From contig NZ_JBHZGO010000023.1 of the NCBI RefSeq assembly GCF_042747725.1, positions 62,001 through 126,000 of the forward strand: a stretch of 64,000 nucleotides of DNA, given 5' to 3'. Made by a program: the position numbers and the translations under genes. This DNA is from FACHB-T130 sp042747725. Its GTDB lineage: Bacteria; Cyanobacteriota; Cyanobacteriia; Cyanobacteriales; FACHB-T130. This document shows positions 24,666-33,331 of this stretch, one piece after another. How positions within the stretch are numbered: position 1 is the stretch's first letter; each line of letters begins with the position of its first letter. Under the pieces are notes generated by a model. The model saw only the letters and a list, made by a program, of their open reading frames with translations, did not search any database and was not told where the DNA came from.

Positions 24666-25822
24666 AAAATCTACATATTTGCCTCAACATGGTGGGTGGC
24701 TCTGGCTGGCTAGGGGGCGTGCTATATATTCAGAATTTAGCTCGCGCGATCGCCACTTTACCAGAAATAGAAAAAGCGAATATCAAGCTAACAATAGCCG
24801 TTCACGATAAAGATATAAATTTAATAGAACCAGCCCGCTGTTACGTTAACGAAATTTATGCTACTTCCAAGTGGCAGCGTGCCTACCTGAAAATTTGTAA
24901 TCTTTTAGCTGAGCGTATTTCTTTCATTCCTCTGGAACTACTGAATCCTCAAAAAATAAATTTTCTCTACCCAGCTATAGCAGGAACCCGCGCACCTTAT
25001 CAATGGGGAGGTTGGATTCCTGACTTTCAACACTATCACTTACCCCACCTTTTCTCTCAAGAAGAAATCGCTCAACGTAATCGAGATCAGCAACAAATTG
25101 CTCACGCTGCTCCTATCATCGTCCTCAGTAGCAAAATGGCGCAGGAAGACTTTAAACATCTTTATCCAGACGCTGCTTCTCGAAGTGTTGTAATGAACTT
25201 CGTAAGCTGTCCCGCACCCGAATGGTTTGAGTTAGATCCCAAACTAACTCAAGAAAATTATCAACTTCCAGATAATTTTTTCCTAGTCAGTAATCAATTC
25301 TGGAAACACAAAGATCATGCTGTAGTAATTGAAGCTTTGGGGTTACTGAAACAACAGGGACTTACACCTACAGTTGTCTGTACTGGAAGTGCTACTGATT
25401 ATCGCAATCCTGATTATTACAATCACCTCCTGACAAGAATTGAGGAATTAGGAATTAGCGAACAAGTGCGTCTTTTAGGATTAATTCCTCGTGTAGATCA
25501 AATTCAGCTCATGAGGAGGTGTTTAGCTGTAATTCAGCCTTCCTTATTTGAAGGTTGGAGTACGGTTGTAGAGGACGCACGTTCTCTGGGTAAACCCATG
25601 TTACTTTCTGACTTTCCAGTTCACCTGGAGCAGAATCCTCCTGATTCTCACTTTTTTGAGCGCAGTAATGCGGAACAGCTAGCAGCACTCATTGATAAAA
25701 CTTTTACTACCTTAACACCAGGACCAGATGTAGAAAAGGAAAGTTTAGCTAAACAGGATAATGTTGAGAAAATCAAAGGATATGGTAGACGTTTTTTAGA
25801 GATAGTACGCAGCGTTGTATAA
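24659..25822 (+). CDS. GT4-family glycosyltransferase
   Basis: A 387-residue GT-B transferase. The N-terminal acceptor domain begins HICLNMVGGSGWLGGVLYIQ, with the glycine-rich loop of GT4 enzymes. The middle VLSSKMAQEDFKHLYPDAAS is typical, and the C-terminal donor domain has FFLVSNQFWKHKDHAVVIEA and the E-x7-E segment QPSLFEGWSTVVEDARSLG (about 295-312). Genes are overlapping with the epimerase and followed by a membrane protein 30 bases later. It probably adds one sugar to the lipid-linked repeat unit; the sugar is unknown. Confidence 0.87.
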   Translation: MVKNLHICLNMVGGSGWLGGVLYIQNLARAIATLPEIEKANIKLTIAVHDKDINLIEPARCYVNEIYATSKWQRAYLKICNLLAERISFIPLELLNPQKINFLYPAIAGTRAPYQWGGWIPDFQHYHLPHLFSQEEIAQRNRDQQQIAHAAPIIVLSSKMAQEDFKHLYPDAASRSVVMNFVSCPAPEWFELDPKLTQENYQLPDNFFLVSNQFWKHKDHAVVIEALGLLKQQGLTPTVVCTGSATDYRNPDYYNHLLTRIEELGISEQVRLLGLIPRVDQIQLMRRCLAVIQPSLFEGWSTVVEDARSLGKPMLLSDFPVHLEQNPPDSHFFERSNAEQLAALIDKTFTTLTPGPDVEKESLAKQDNVEKIKGYGRRFLEIVRSVV

Positions 25823-25852
25823 CTAGCCAAATTTTATTTAGGGATTTTTTAG

Positions 25853-27343
25853 ATGTTGAAACGCTCAGAGAAATACTTACATTACGTAGTCTTTGATACG
25901 CTGAAAGATAAGAATGTTATTCCTCCAGTCTTTTTCTGGATAGCTGTAACTACTTTGTATGCAGTAGCGAATGCGCCGAAAAATAGGATAATCATGGCGT
26001 TTCAGGCAATCTTCAATCGCCTGCCCCAAGACTGGGTTTCTATAACTGTTCAAGCAATCGAAAGTCGTTTCACCCAAGGGTTGATTCGCCCAGAAATTTT
26101 AGCCGGAAATGCTCCGCAGCAACTAGCCGAGATTACTACTATCTACGGCATAATCCCTATCAAAGGATTTCTCTTTTTTATAGCGACTTTAGTAATTGCA
26201 TACCCAATCTTAATATCGATTATTAAGTCGCGCTATTCACTATTTGAAGCTGGATTTAAAAGGAGAGCGATCGCGTCCCTAGCCATCTTCGCAATTATAT
26301 CTTTACTCATCGTTCCTTTTCGCTATCCTTTAGGTCCAGGTGTAATGGGTTTAGAGTATGCCATTAGGAGTTTAGAGCCTTTTAGCCAAAATGCTGACTG
26401 GTACTATCGACGCTTGTTTATGCTAGCGATCGCTAACTTTATTCACATGAGTGGGCCGTTCCTATATTACATTTTTTCTCTAGCCTGTACCTATCTTTTA
26501 ATCTTCTTGAGCTTAACATTTATCGAGTCTAAAATTTTTGGTTCAAAGGAGACTGAGGAGGGACAACAAGAAATTGAATCAAAATCGATAAATTATCAAA
26601 AACTTGGTTTATATTACCTTTCAATTGCAACCAGTAGTTATTTAATTTTTAATTGTCAATTTCCGGGTTATGTAGATCAGCTATTTTTTAGTCTGCTATT
26701 ACTTCCAGCTTGTATTCCTATGACTCGGCAGGGAAGACTCGCAACTCTTGCTTTTGCCTTGGCGACACATGAAGCCAGTGCTTTTGTCTTCATCCCAATT
26801 GTTATCTTCTGTTTTCCCAGACGAGAAGTATTAACCGCTTTATCTTTAGTCCCCATTTACTGTTTTATCTGGTTTGCTGGCAGTGGATTTTCTCTGGATA
26901 GTCCAGTAAAGGCACACTTGATACTGGAGAATAAGACGGCATTGCAGTATTTAGCTGAAAACCCAATGTTGGGGTTAGCAGGCTTTTTCTTCTCCTACAA
27001 GCTATTGTGGATTATTACCCTCTATATCTTGTGGATACTTTGGCGTCAGGGCGAGACACTTTTGGTAGGCGCGATCGCTAGTATCATTGCATTCCCTATT
27101 TCTACAATGTTTTTGATTGTAGATACTAGCAGAAATGTAGGCTATGGCTTCTTTGGAATGTTAATCGCTTTTGCTATCCTAATTCGGGAAGAGAAAGTTT
27201 TTCCGGGGCATCGTATATTGTTTTATATTGCCCTCGTGAATGTTATTCTTCCTTCCTATTATATAGGTTTAAACACGGGGTTTCAGACTTATACGGGGCT
27301 TTATCATCTTATCCCTCTCTTCCCCTCCACTTATGTTCCATAG
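25853..27343 (+). CDS. Polytopic membrane protein of unknown function in EPS locus
   Basis: A 496-residue protein with about ten hydrophobic segments, for example FFIATLVIAYPILISIIKS (about 101-119) and RRAIASLAIFAIISLLIVPF. I do not recognise a family. The N-terminal 90 residues contain a soluble stretch (NRLPQDWVSITVQAIESRFT) followed by transmembrane helices, and a periplasmic-type loop rich in aromatic residues lies near 175-190 (FSQNADWYYRRLF). It could be a second polymerase, a glycosyltransferase of the GT-C type or a transport component. It closes the first plus-strand run and is followed by a hairpin shared with 50925. Confidence 0.6.
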   Translation: MLKRSEKYLHYVVFDTLKDKNVIPPVFFWIAVTTLYAVANAPKNRIIMAFQAIFNRLPQDWVSITVQAIESRFTQGLIRPEILAGNAPQQLAEITTIYGIIPIKGFLFFIATLVIAYPILISIIKSRYSLFEAGFKRRAIASLAIFAIISLLIVPFRYPLGPGVMGLEYAIRSLEPFSQNADWYYRRLFMLAIANFIHMSGPFLYYIFSLACTYLLIFLSLTFIESKIFGSKETEEGQQEIESKSINYQKLGLYYLSIATSSYLIFNCQFPGYVDQLFFSLLLLPACIPMTRQGRLATLAFALATHEASAFVFIPIVIFCFPRREVLTALSLVPIYCFIWFAGSGFSLDSPVKAHLILENKTALQYLAENPMLGLAGFFFSYKLLWIITLYILWILWRQGETLLVGAIASIIAFPISTMFLIVDTSRNVGYGFFGMLIAFAILIREEKVFPGHRILFYIALVNVILPSYYIGLNTGFQTYTGLYHLIPLFPSTYVP

Positions 27344-27356
27344 ATATAAAATTTTC

Positions 27357-27375
27357 GGGTGAGCATTGCCCACCC
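27357..27375. terminator. Hairpin between convergent genes
   Basis: GGGTGAGC and GCCCACCC pair around ATT with one mismatch (27357-27375), placed between the convergent ends at 27343 and 27391. It belongs to the same sequence family as the hairpin at 50925-50943, so it is probably a mobile hairpin repeat doubling as a bidirectional terminator. Confidence 0.55.
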
Positions 27376-27390
27376 TATTGGTTTTAATTA

Positions 27391-27993
27391 TTATTTAATA
27401 CATTCCATAAATAGGGATTCTGGGCGTTCTTCTCGTTCTGCAATACCTGCTATTTGACTGTCTCGATAGTTGCATCTAACCACTTCCCGAAATCCAGTAT
27501 CTAAGAGGATTTTTCGCAACGAATTTTCGTTATAGTGCCAGTGGTGACGATTTTTTTCTAACGTCTGCGTTGCCTCTAAAAATTCTGTCAGAAATACTTC
27601 GGGACAGCTAGAATCGTAACTCTTTATTAATTGATCGAGGTCTGGAATTGCCACCCGAAACATTCCACCTGGCTTGAGAACTCGATAAACTTCCGAGATA
27701 CAATTCAAGGCACCTTCAAGGTATAAATGCTCTAGTACATGAGAGGTATATGCTGCATCGACGCTATTATCGGGCCAGGGAAATTTTTTAGTCAGATCCA
27801 GATATGTAAGCTGACGAAAAATACCTTTTTGATGCTCCTCATATCGTTCTCGATCGAGCTTCCCCATTTTATACATAATATCGGGTAAAAAGGGGATTTT
27901 TGAAACCCAAATGTGAGGAGTAATATCAGTATTGATCCAGCCGGAGAAGATTCGGTCAAAAGAGCCTAAATTTAATTTCATTGTTGCAGACAT
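27391..27993 (-). CDS. Class I SAM-dependent methyltransferase
   Basis: A 200-residue protein beginning MSATMKLNLGSFDRIFSGWI, with the first strand MKLNLGS common in sugar-methyltransferase-like proteins. The methyltransferase motif DAAYTSHVLEHLYLEGALNC and RVLKPGGMFRVAIPDLDQL are clear (about 85-135). The start at 27993 is chosen because GAGG lies 8 bases upstream; an in-frame extension to 28023 has no such site. It is the only minus-strand gene in the plus-strand EPS run. It may methylate a sugar hydroxyl or cap the chain; the substrate is inferred from location only. Confidence 0.82.
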   Translation of the reverse strand: MSATMKLNLGSFDRIFSGWINTDITPHIWVSKIPFLPDIMYKMGKLDRERYEEHQKGIFRQLTYLDLTKKFPWPDNSVDAAYTSHVLEHLYLEGALNCISEVYRVLKPGGMFRVAIPDLDQLIKSYDSSCPEVFLTEFLEATQTLEKNRHHWHYNENSLRKILLDTGFREVVRCNYRDSQIAGIAEREERPESLFMECIK

Positions 27994-28239
27994 ATTGTTA
28001 ACCTCAGAAAGTGAATTAAGCACCTTTAATCTAGCTTAATAAAAATTGATAGCAAGAATATTGAAAAGATTCTTTAATTTGTAAAAATAATGAATACAGA
28101 CTTTGTTAAATTATAAAATATATGTTAATTAAAAAATCGATTACCTTGCTTCGCTGTCAATGTTCCCCATCGTTCCCAATTTTAGGGATAACATAGCTAT
28201 TATGATAACTTACATTCATTTTAATAATTTGAGGCGCTG

Positions 28240-29109
28240 ATGGGAAATACTAGCATAGCCGTTCTTATCACTTGCTATAACCGAAAGCAAAAGACCTTAG
28301 CAAGTCTACAGGCACTTTTTAACCAGGTACTCCCAACTGACGTTAATCTTTGCATATATCTTGTAGATGATGGCAGCAGTGACGGTACAGCAGCAGCCGT
28401 CAACCAAAACTATCCTCAAGTAAAGATTATCCAGGGAGATGGAAATTTATTCTGGAATGGAGGAATGCGGGTGGCATTTTCTGAAGCCATCAAGCACCCT
28501 CATGACTACCATCTCTGGCTGAATGATGACACGCTGATTTACCCAGAAGCTTTAAGTAATTTGCTGACAACCTCTCATCTTTTAGCCTCGAAAGGAGATG
28601 CAGCCATTGTAGCAGGGGCGACTTGCGATCCAGATACGAATACGGTTTCTTATGGCGGCGTCGTGAGAAGTACGTGGTGGCATCCCTTCAAATTTCGCTG
28701 GCTAGAACCGGGCGAAAAAGCTATACGATGTGACACCATGCATGGAAATTGTGTATTGATTCCTAAAGAAATATTCCAAGCAATCGGAAATTTAGATCCT
28801 GACTTCAAGCATTATGCGGGAGACTTTGATTATGGGTTACGCGCGAGACGCAAAGGATATACAGTTTGGCTAGCTCCGAGCTACATCGGAACCTGTTCGG
28901 GAAACCCTTTATACGCGAACTGGATGGATTCTAATTTGCCGATTCGCGAACGATGGCAAAAGGCAGAACAACCTAAAAATTTCACATTCCAAGAACGGAA
29001 GTTATTTGCTCAGCGCCATGCTGGGATTTTATGGCCTATTTATTGGTTGCTACCGTATAGAAAATTGCTTTTTTCAAGCTTTATCAAACGGGGACAGGTG
29101 GGAACATGA
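28240..29109 (+). CDS. GT2-family glycosyltransferase (rhamnosyl/galactofuranosyl-like)
   Basis: A 289-residue GT-A enzyme beginning with AVLITCYNRKQKTLASLQAL. The donor site is YLVDDGSSDGTAAAV (about 41-55), the metal-binding DxD equivalent is in HLWLNDDTLIYPEAL (about 93-107), and the acceptor-side pattern GNLDPDFKHYAGDFDYGLRAR ends the catalytic region. The GDGNLFWNGGMR segment is usual for rhamnosyltransferase-type GT2 proteins. Its stop overlaps the next start (ATGA at 29106-29109). It adds a sugar to the growing repeat unit on the cytoplasmic face. Confidence 0.88.
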   Translation: MGNTSIAVLITCYNRKQKTLASLQALFNQVLPTDVNLCIYLVDDGSSDGTAAAVNQNYPQVKIIQGDGNLFWNGGMRVAFSEAIKHPHDYHLWLNDDTLIYPEALSNLLTTSHLLASKGDAAIVAGATCDPDTNTVSYGGVVRSTWWHPFKFRWLEPGEKAIRCDTMHGNCVLIPKEIFQAIGNLDPDFKHYAGDFDYGLRARRKGYTVWLAPSYIGTCSGNPLYANWMDSNLPIRERWQKAEQPKNFTFQERKLFAQRHAGILWPIYWLLPYRKLLFSSFIKRGQVGT

Positions 29110-30314
29110 AAGTTAGACATTCTGACGGCAAAAAATTAAAGATAGACGCTCTCCGCATCGCCATTGTGATTCCCTCAGTCGAATTTGGCTCTTATTGGCG
29201 ACCTGTTTTGTACGAACTTACGAAAATATGTAAAAATACAATTTTTTATACTGGCTGTCTTTGGCCGAAATTCGATGCTGACGCTCCTGGAGCTTCTGCG
29301 GTTAAACTTGTAGGAAAATTTAAATTTGTAGAAGCAACTCAAGTATCGGGTGGCTATGGTCGCGGTTTTATGGTAGCTTCACCGAAGATTGTGAATGAGT
29401 TACTTGAGTTTAAGCCTCATGTTGTCTTCGCCAGTGCTTTCTCTATATGGACTGTTTTGGCACTGCTTTTCAAACCGTTAGGAGGTTGGAAAGTTGTAAT
29501 TATTTATGATGGCAGTTCACCTAATACGAACTTTGAAGATTCTAAACTTCGTACCTTGTCGCGTCGTTTAATGGTTCAATTTACAGATGCTTTTATTGCC
29601 AATAGTAATGATGGCAAAAAGTATCTTTATGAGGCAATTGGAGCGGATAAAAGTAAAATTTTTACTAAAACTTATCTAGTGCCTGAACCGCAAGCTTTGC
29701 GGGAACGTCTTGAAGCTGCTAAACCTAGTGAATTAGAGTTAAAACGTCCGGTTTTTCTATTTGTCGGACAAGTAATTTCTAGGAAAGGGATAAAGCCGTT
29801 GTTGGAGGCGTGTTCTCTGCTTCAAAGTCAGGGATATTCTAATTATTCGCTGCTGATTATTGGGGATGGAGCGCAACGCGAGGAGCTGGAAGTTTTTGTT
29901 AAAGACAACAATTTGACAGAGCTGGTTACGTGGACGGGATGGGTGGATTACGGGCAACTAGGGGCATATTTTCAGAATGCCGATGTCTTTGTTTTTCCTA
30001 CCTTTGAAGATGTCTGGGGAATGGTGGTGCTGGAGGCGATGGTATTTGGCAAACCCATATTGTGTTCTAAAGGTGCAGGCGCTTATGAAATGGTGATAGA
30101 AGGAGAGAATGGGTATTTGTTCGATCCGCAAAATCCAGAAGAAATTGCTGAAGGGATGCGCCGTTTTATAGATAATCCAAATTTGATTGCTTCAATGGGA
30201 GAAAAATCCAAGCAATTGATAGGACAGTACACTCCAGAGACAGCAGCAAAATCAATGGCAGAAGTAGCAATGAATGTTTTACAAAAAAGTCAAATAAATG
30301 CCGAACGATATTGA
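29106..30314 (+). CDS. GT4-family glycosyltransferase
   Basis: A 402-residue GT-B transferase. The N-domain has RIAIVIPSVEFGSYWRPVLY, the hinge region VFLFVGQVISRKGIKPLLEA begins the donor domain, and the E-x7-E motif lies in FPTFEDVWGMVVLEAMVFGK (about 300-319). It is translationally coupled to the preceding GT2 gene. No signal or membrane helix is seen, though a hydrophobic patch (SAFSIWTVLALLFKPLG) may associate with the membrane. The specific sugar is unknown. Confidence 0.88.
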   Translation: MKVRHSDGKKLKIDALRIAIVIPSVEFGSYWRPVLYELTKICKNTIFYTGCLWPKFDADAPGASAVKLVGKFKFVEATQVSGGYGRGFMVASPKIVNELLEFKPHVVFASAFSIWTVLALLFKPLGGWKVVIIYDGSSPNTNFEDSKLRTLSRRLMVQFTDAFIANSNDGKKYLYEAIGADKSKIFTKTYLVPEPQALRERLEAAKPSELELKRPVFLFVGQVISRKGIKPLLEACSLLQSQGYSNYSLLIIGDGAQREELEVFVKDNNLTELVTWTGWVDYGQLGAYFQNADVFVFPTFEDVWGMVVLEAMVFGKPILCSKGAGAYEMVIEGENGYLFDPQNPEEIAEGMRRFIDNPNLIASMGEKSKQLIGQYTPETAAKSMAEVAMNVLQKSQINAERY

Positions 30315-30455
30315 ATTAAGGCAGAGTCTCTAAAATTGCGTTTCCCAGCTTAGGCGGGGAACCAGAAAAATAATTTTGGAAAAGTGGGTAATTTTGAAAG
30401 TGGGTGGGAACTATAGATAGGGAAAGTTGCTAATTTTATAAGAGGTAAAAAGCCT

Positions 30456-31706
30456 ATGAAAATCCTTCTGTCCGCATACGCTTGCGAGCCTGGGTGCGGC
30501 TCTGAGGAAGGGGTAGGCTGGAATACGGTTCGGCAAGTAGCGAATCATCACGAAGTTTGGGTGTTAACTCGAATTGGTTATCGTGCAGCAATTGAGACAG
30601 AGCTAGATCGTCACCCGGTTCCCAACTTGCACTTTGTTTATTTCGATCCGTTTAATTGGACGGAAGATTGGCGGAATAAGCAAGGGTTGGTGCAATTTCA
30701 TTACTACCTTTGGCAAATACAAGCTTATTTTCTGGCAAGGCAGCTACATCGGGAGATTGGCTTTGACTTGGTGCGTCATGTCACTTATGTGAAACACTGG
30801 TCTCCTAGCTTTTTAGTACTGTTGCCAGTTCCCTTTATTTGGGGACCTGTCGGAGGCGCTGAATCGGCTCCAAAAGCTTTCTGGAAAGATTTTAGTCGGC
30901 GTGGCAAGGTTTACGAATTGCTGCGAAACTTGGCTCAATCGGTGGGTGAGCAAGATCCGTTTGTGCGACTGACAGCAAAGCGAAGTTGTGTGGGATTAGC
31001 AACCACTCAGGAGACAGCAGAACGGTTGCGATCGCTTGGAGTAAAAAATGTCCAAATCGCTTCGCAAGTGGGTTTATCTAAAGAAGAAATTAGTCAATTG
31101 GCGCACCATATTCTGCCTGATGATAGTCCAATACGGTTTATTACCGTGGGTCGCCTCATCCACTGGAAAGGAGTCCATCTGGGGATTCGAGCTTTTGCTT
31201 TGGCTCAAATTCCCAAAGCAGAATACTGGATTGTGGGAGATGGACGGGAACGGCAACAATTGGAAGCGATCGCTCACTCCCTGGGAGTGGCGGATAAAGT
31301 TCGCTTCTGGGGCGCTTTACCGCGCCAGGAAACCCTATCTAAAATTGGGCATTGCCACGTCCTCGTTCACCCCAGTCTGCACGAATCTGGGGGGTTTGTC
31401 TGTGCGGAAATGATGGCGGCGGGGCGTCCAGTCATTTGCTTGGATTTGGGAGGACCAGCGGTACAGGTAACGGAGGAAACTGGGATTAAGGTGGCTGCGA
31501 TAGATCCCGAACAAGTAGCACGCGACGTAGCTGCGGCGATGACTCGTTTAGCTGAAGATCCAGCGTTACGGGTGCGAATGGGACAAGCAGGACAAAAGCG
31601 GGTGCAGGAAGTCTTTGATTGGGATCTCAAGGAAAGGCTTTTGCTCGATTTGTATGAAAAAATGCTGCCTCAGCCTGCTATCGGGACTTCAGTTACCGCA
31701 GAATAG
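30456..31706 (+). CDS. GT4-family glycosyltransferase
   Basis: A 416-residue GT-B transferase beginning MKILLSAYACEPGCGSEEGV and GWNTVRQVA, a GT4 subfamily with a Cys-containing loop near residue 10. The donor domain shows ITVGRLIHWKGVHLGIRAFA, and the E-x7-E motif is HPSLHESGGFVCAEMMAAGR (about 307-326). A membrane-proximal region near residues 85-115 is aromatic-rich. RBS AAGAGGTAAAAAGCCT precedes the ATG. It is the last gene of the exopolysaccharide locus and is separated from the GT4 gene upstream by 141 bases, so it may have its own promoter. Confidence 0.88.
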   Translation: MKILLSAYACEPGCGSEEGVGWNTVRQVANHHEVWVLTRIGYRAAIETELDRHPVPNLHFVYFDPFNWTEDWRNKQGLVQFHYYLWQIQAYFLARQLHREIGFDLVRHVTYVKHWSPSFLVLLPVPFIWGPVGGAESAPKAFWKDFSRRGKVYELLRNLAQSVGEQDPFVRLTAKRSCVGLATTQETAERLRSLGVKNVQIASQVGLSKEEISQLAHHILPDDSPIRFITVGRLIHWKGVHLGIRAFALAQIPKAEYWIVGDGRERQQLEAIAHSLGVADKVRFWGALPRQETLSKIGHCHVLVHPSLHESGGFVCAEMMAAGRPVICLDLGGPAVQVTEETGIKVAAIDPEQVARDVAAAMTRLAEDPALRVRMGQAGQKRVQEVFDWDLKERLLLDLYEKMLPQPAIGTSVTAE

Positions 31707-31741
31707 ACCTGCAAAAATACCCAGAACCCCTCCCCAACCCT

Positions 31742-31786
31742 CCCCGAAACGGAGAGGGAGTAAGATTTTCTCCCCCTGTTTCGGGG
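31742..31786. repeat. Inverted repeat at the end of the EPS locus
   Basis: CCCCGAAAC (31742-31750) and GTTTCGGGG (31778-31786) are exact complements, surrounded by CCCCTCCCC/GGGGG tracts extending from about 31726 to 31798. This resembles a small dispersed repeat and could end transcription from the glycosyltransferase gene. Confidence 0.6.
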
Positions 31787-31959
31787 ACTGTGGGGGTTAA
31801 TTCGACTTTTGTAAGAACAGGACTTACGCAAAGCTTATACATATAGCATTTTTTCGGGTTCAATCCCCCTGTGGTTGCCCTTACTATGTGGTGATGTGCG
31901 GCGAGTCCATCCTCAGTTTAAAAACGAGGAATTCCAGACTTATCCTGAACATGAAGGAT

Positions 31960-33285
31960 TCAGTGAATGCAGGCGTCGATGAGTTCTTCGATGCCGTTGA
32001 TGGGCAAGATTGGTGTACTCAACTCAGTGGCGAGTTGTTCCACAGTCATGTCATCCAAGAAGCAAGAATCGCCGTGTTTTAGCATGACTGAGGGGAGAAG
32101 AATGCGATCGCCCAAATCTCTTCCCTTTAATTTCAGCAAATCTTGACCCGTTAACAAGCCGGTGACGCTAATCTCTTGTCCCCAGTATTCGCTACGCAAC
32201 GCCGCCAGATTTACTTGCAATCCTTCCACTTGATTGAGGCATTGCACGATGGGTTCAAAGGCTTTTTCCACGGCATTACCCACTACCCAAGTTAATTTCC
32301 GGGGTGTCTTTAAACGTCGCGGCAGTTTTTTCTCTTGCACCTGCTGAAATTCCTTAAGGAACTGGCGAATCGAACCAACCCCATTGCCAATTTGAGGATA
32401 GTCTTCGTAGTCTGATTCTGGCGGTAATTCTTGCCCAGCAATTAAAAACCACTCATCGGCTAACCAGGCGAAAGTAGATCCCATCTGGTTGCGGAATTTC
32501 TCCTGGAGCGCCTGAACTTGCAAAATCACTTCAGCGGCTTTCTGGGGGGTCACTGGGGTTAGTTCGTCTTCGGTTGGACGGAAACGTGTCAAACCGACCG
32601 GAACCACTGCCACGGAGGCGACAGCCGGGATATCTCCCTTGTGAAAAGATGCTAAATCCCCCAGAGTGGTATCAAGGCGATCGCCATCGTTAATGCCGGG
32701 ACAGAGAACAACCTGGGCATGGATTTGCAGACGCCGTTCTTGAAACCACCGCAGTTGCTGCAAAATCTGACCAGCGCGGAGATTTTTTAGCAGGCGGCTG
32801 CGTACTTCTGGTTCGGTAGCGTGGATGGAAACATAGAGGGGAGATAGGCGCATCTGCTCAATCCTGTCCCATTCCCGTTGGGTGAGATTGGTCAGAGTTA
32901 AGTATGAGCCATAGAGAAAGCTGAGGCGGTAGTCGTCATCTTTGAGATAAAGCGATCGCCTTTTACCGGGTGGCTGTTGGTCGATGAAGCAAAAAGGACA
33001 GCGGTTATTGCACTGAATTAAGCCATCAAATAGGGCAGTTTCAAATTCCAACCCCAAGTCATCGTCGTAGTCTTTCTCAATTTCCACCGAGTGGCTTTTC
33101 CCAGCAGTATCTAAAACTTCCAGTTCCAGCACTTCATCAGCACACAAAAACTGGTAGTCGATGAGGTCACGAGGGCGCATCCCGTTGATGGAAACAATTG
33201 CGTCTCCCGGTTCAAAACCGACTTCGGCGGCAATGGAGTCGGGGAGAACCTGGGTAATTAAGGCTGGACGAATAGAATCGCTCAT
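31960..33285 (-). CDS. PDZ-radical SAM (DUF512) protein, TIGR03279-like
   Basis: A 441-residue protein found in cyanobacteria and described as a putative iron-sulfur oxidoreductase of unknown function. An N-terminal PDZ-like domain (about 1-75) contains GFEPGDAIVSINGMRPRD. The radical-SAM cluster motif is Cys92-x3-Cys96-x2-Cys99 in QCNNRCPFCFIDQ, and RRSLYLKDDDYRLSFLYGSY follows. A DUF512-type C-terminal region ends near 440 (GIEELIDACIH). Fusion of a peptide-binding PDZ to radical SAM implies a protein or peptide substrate, which is inference. The reading frame shows no truncation. It is followed by the repeat at 31742. Confidence 0.92.
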   Translation of the reverse strand: MSDSIRPALITQVLPDSIAAEVGFEPGDAIVSINGMRPRDLIDYQFLCADEVLELEVLDTAGKSHSVEIEKDYDDDLGLEFETALFDGLIQCNNRCPFCFIDQQPPGKRRSLYLKDDDYRLSFLYGSYLTLTNLTQREWDRIEQMRLSPLYVSIHATEPEVRSRLLKNLRAGQILQQLRWFQERRLQIHAQVVLCPGINDGDRLDTTLGDLASFHKGDIPAVASVAVVPVGLTRFRPTEDELTPVTPQKAAEVILQVQALQEKFRNQMGSTFAWLADEWFLIAGQELPPESDYEDYPQIGNGVGSIRQFLKEFQQVQEKKLPRRLKTPRKLTWVVGNAVEKAFEPIVQCLNQVEGLQVNLAALRSEYWGQEISVTGLLTGQDLLKLKGRDLGDRILLPSVMLKHGDSCFLDDMTVEQLATELSTPILPINGIEELIDACIH

Positions 33286-33331
33286 AAAACTAGGAGGAAA
33301 CGAACCGCTTCAGGCGCAGAGGAAAAAGTAA

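Noticed and set aside
31048..31413. 121-codon plus-strand frame
   Set aside because: It is an alternative frame inside the GT4 gene at 30456.
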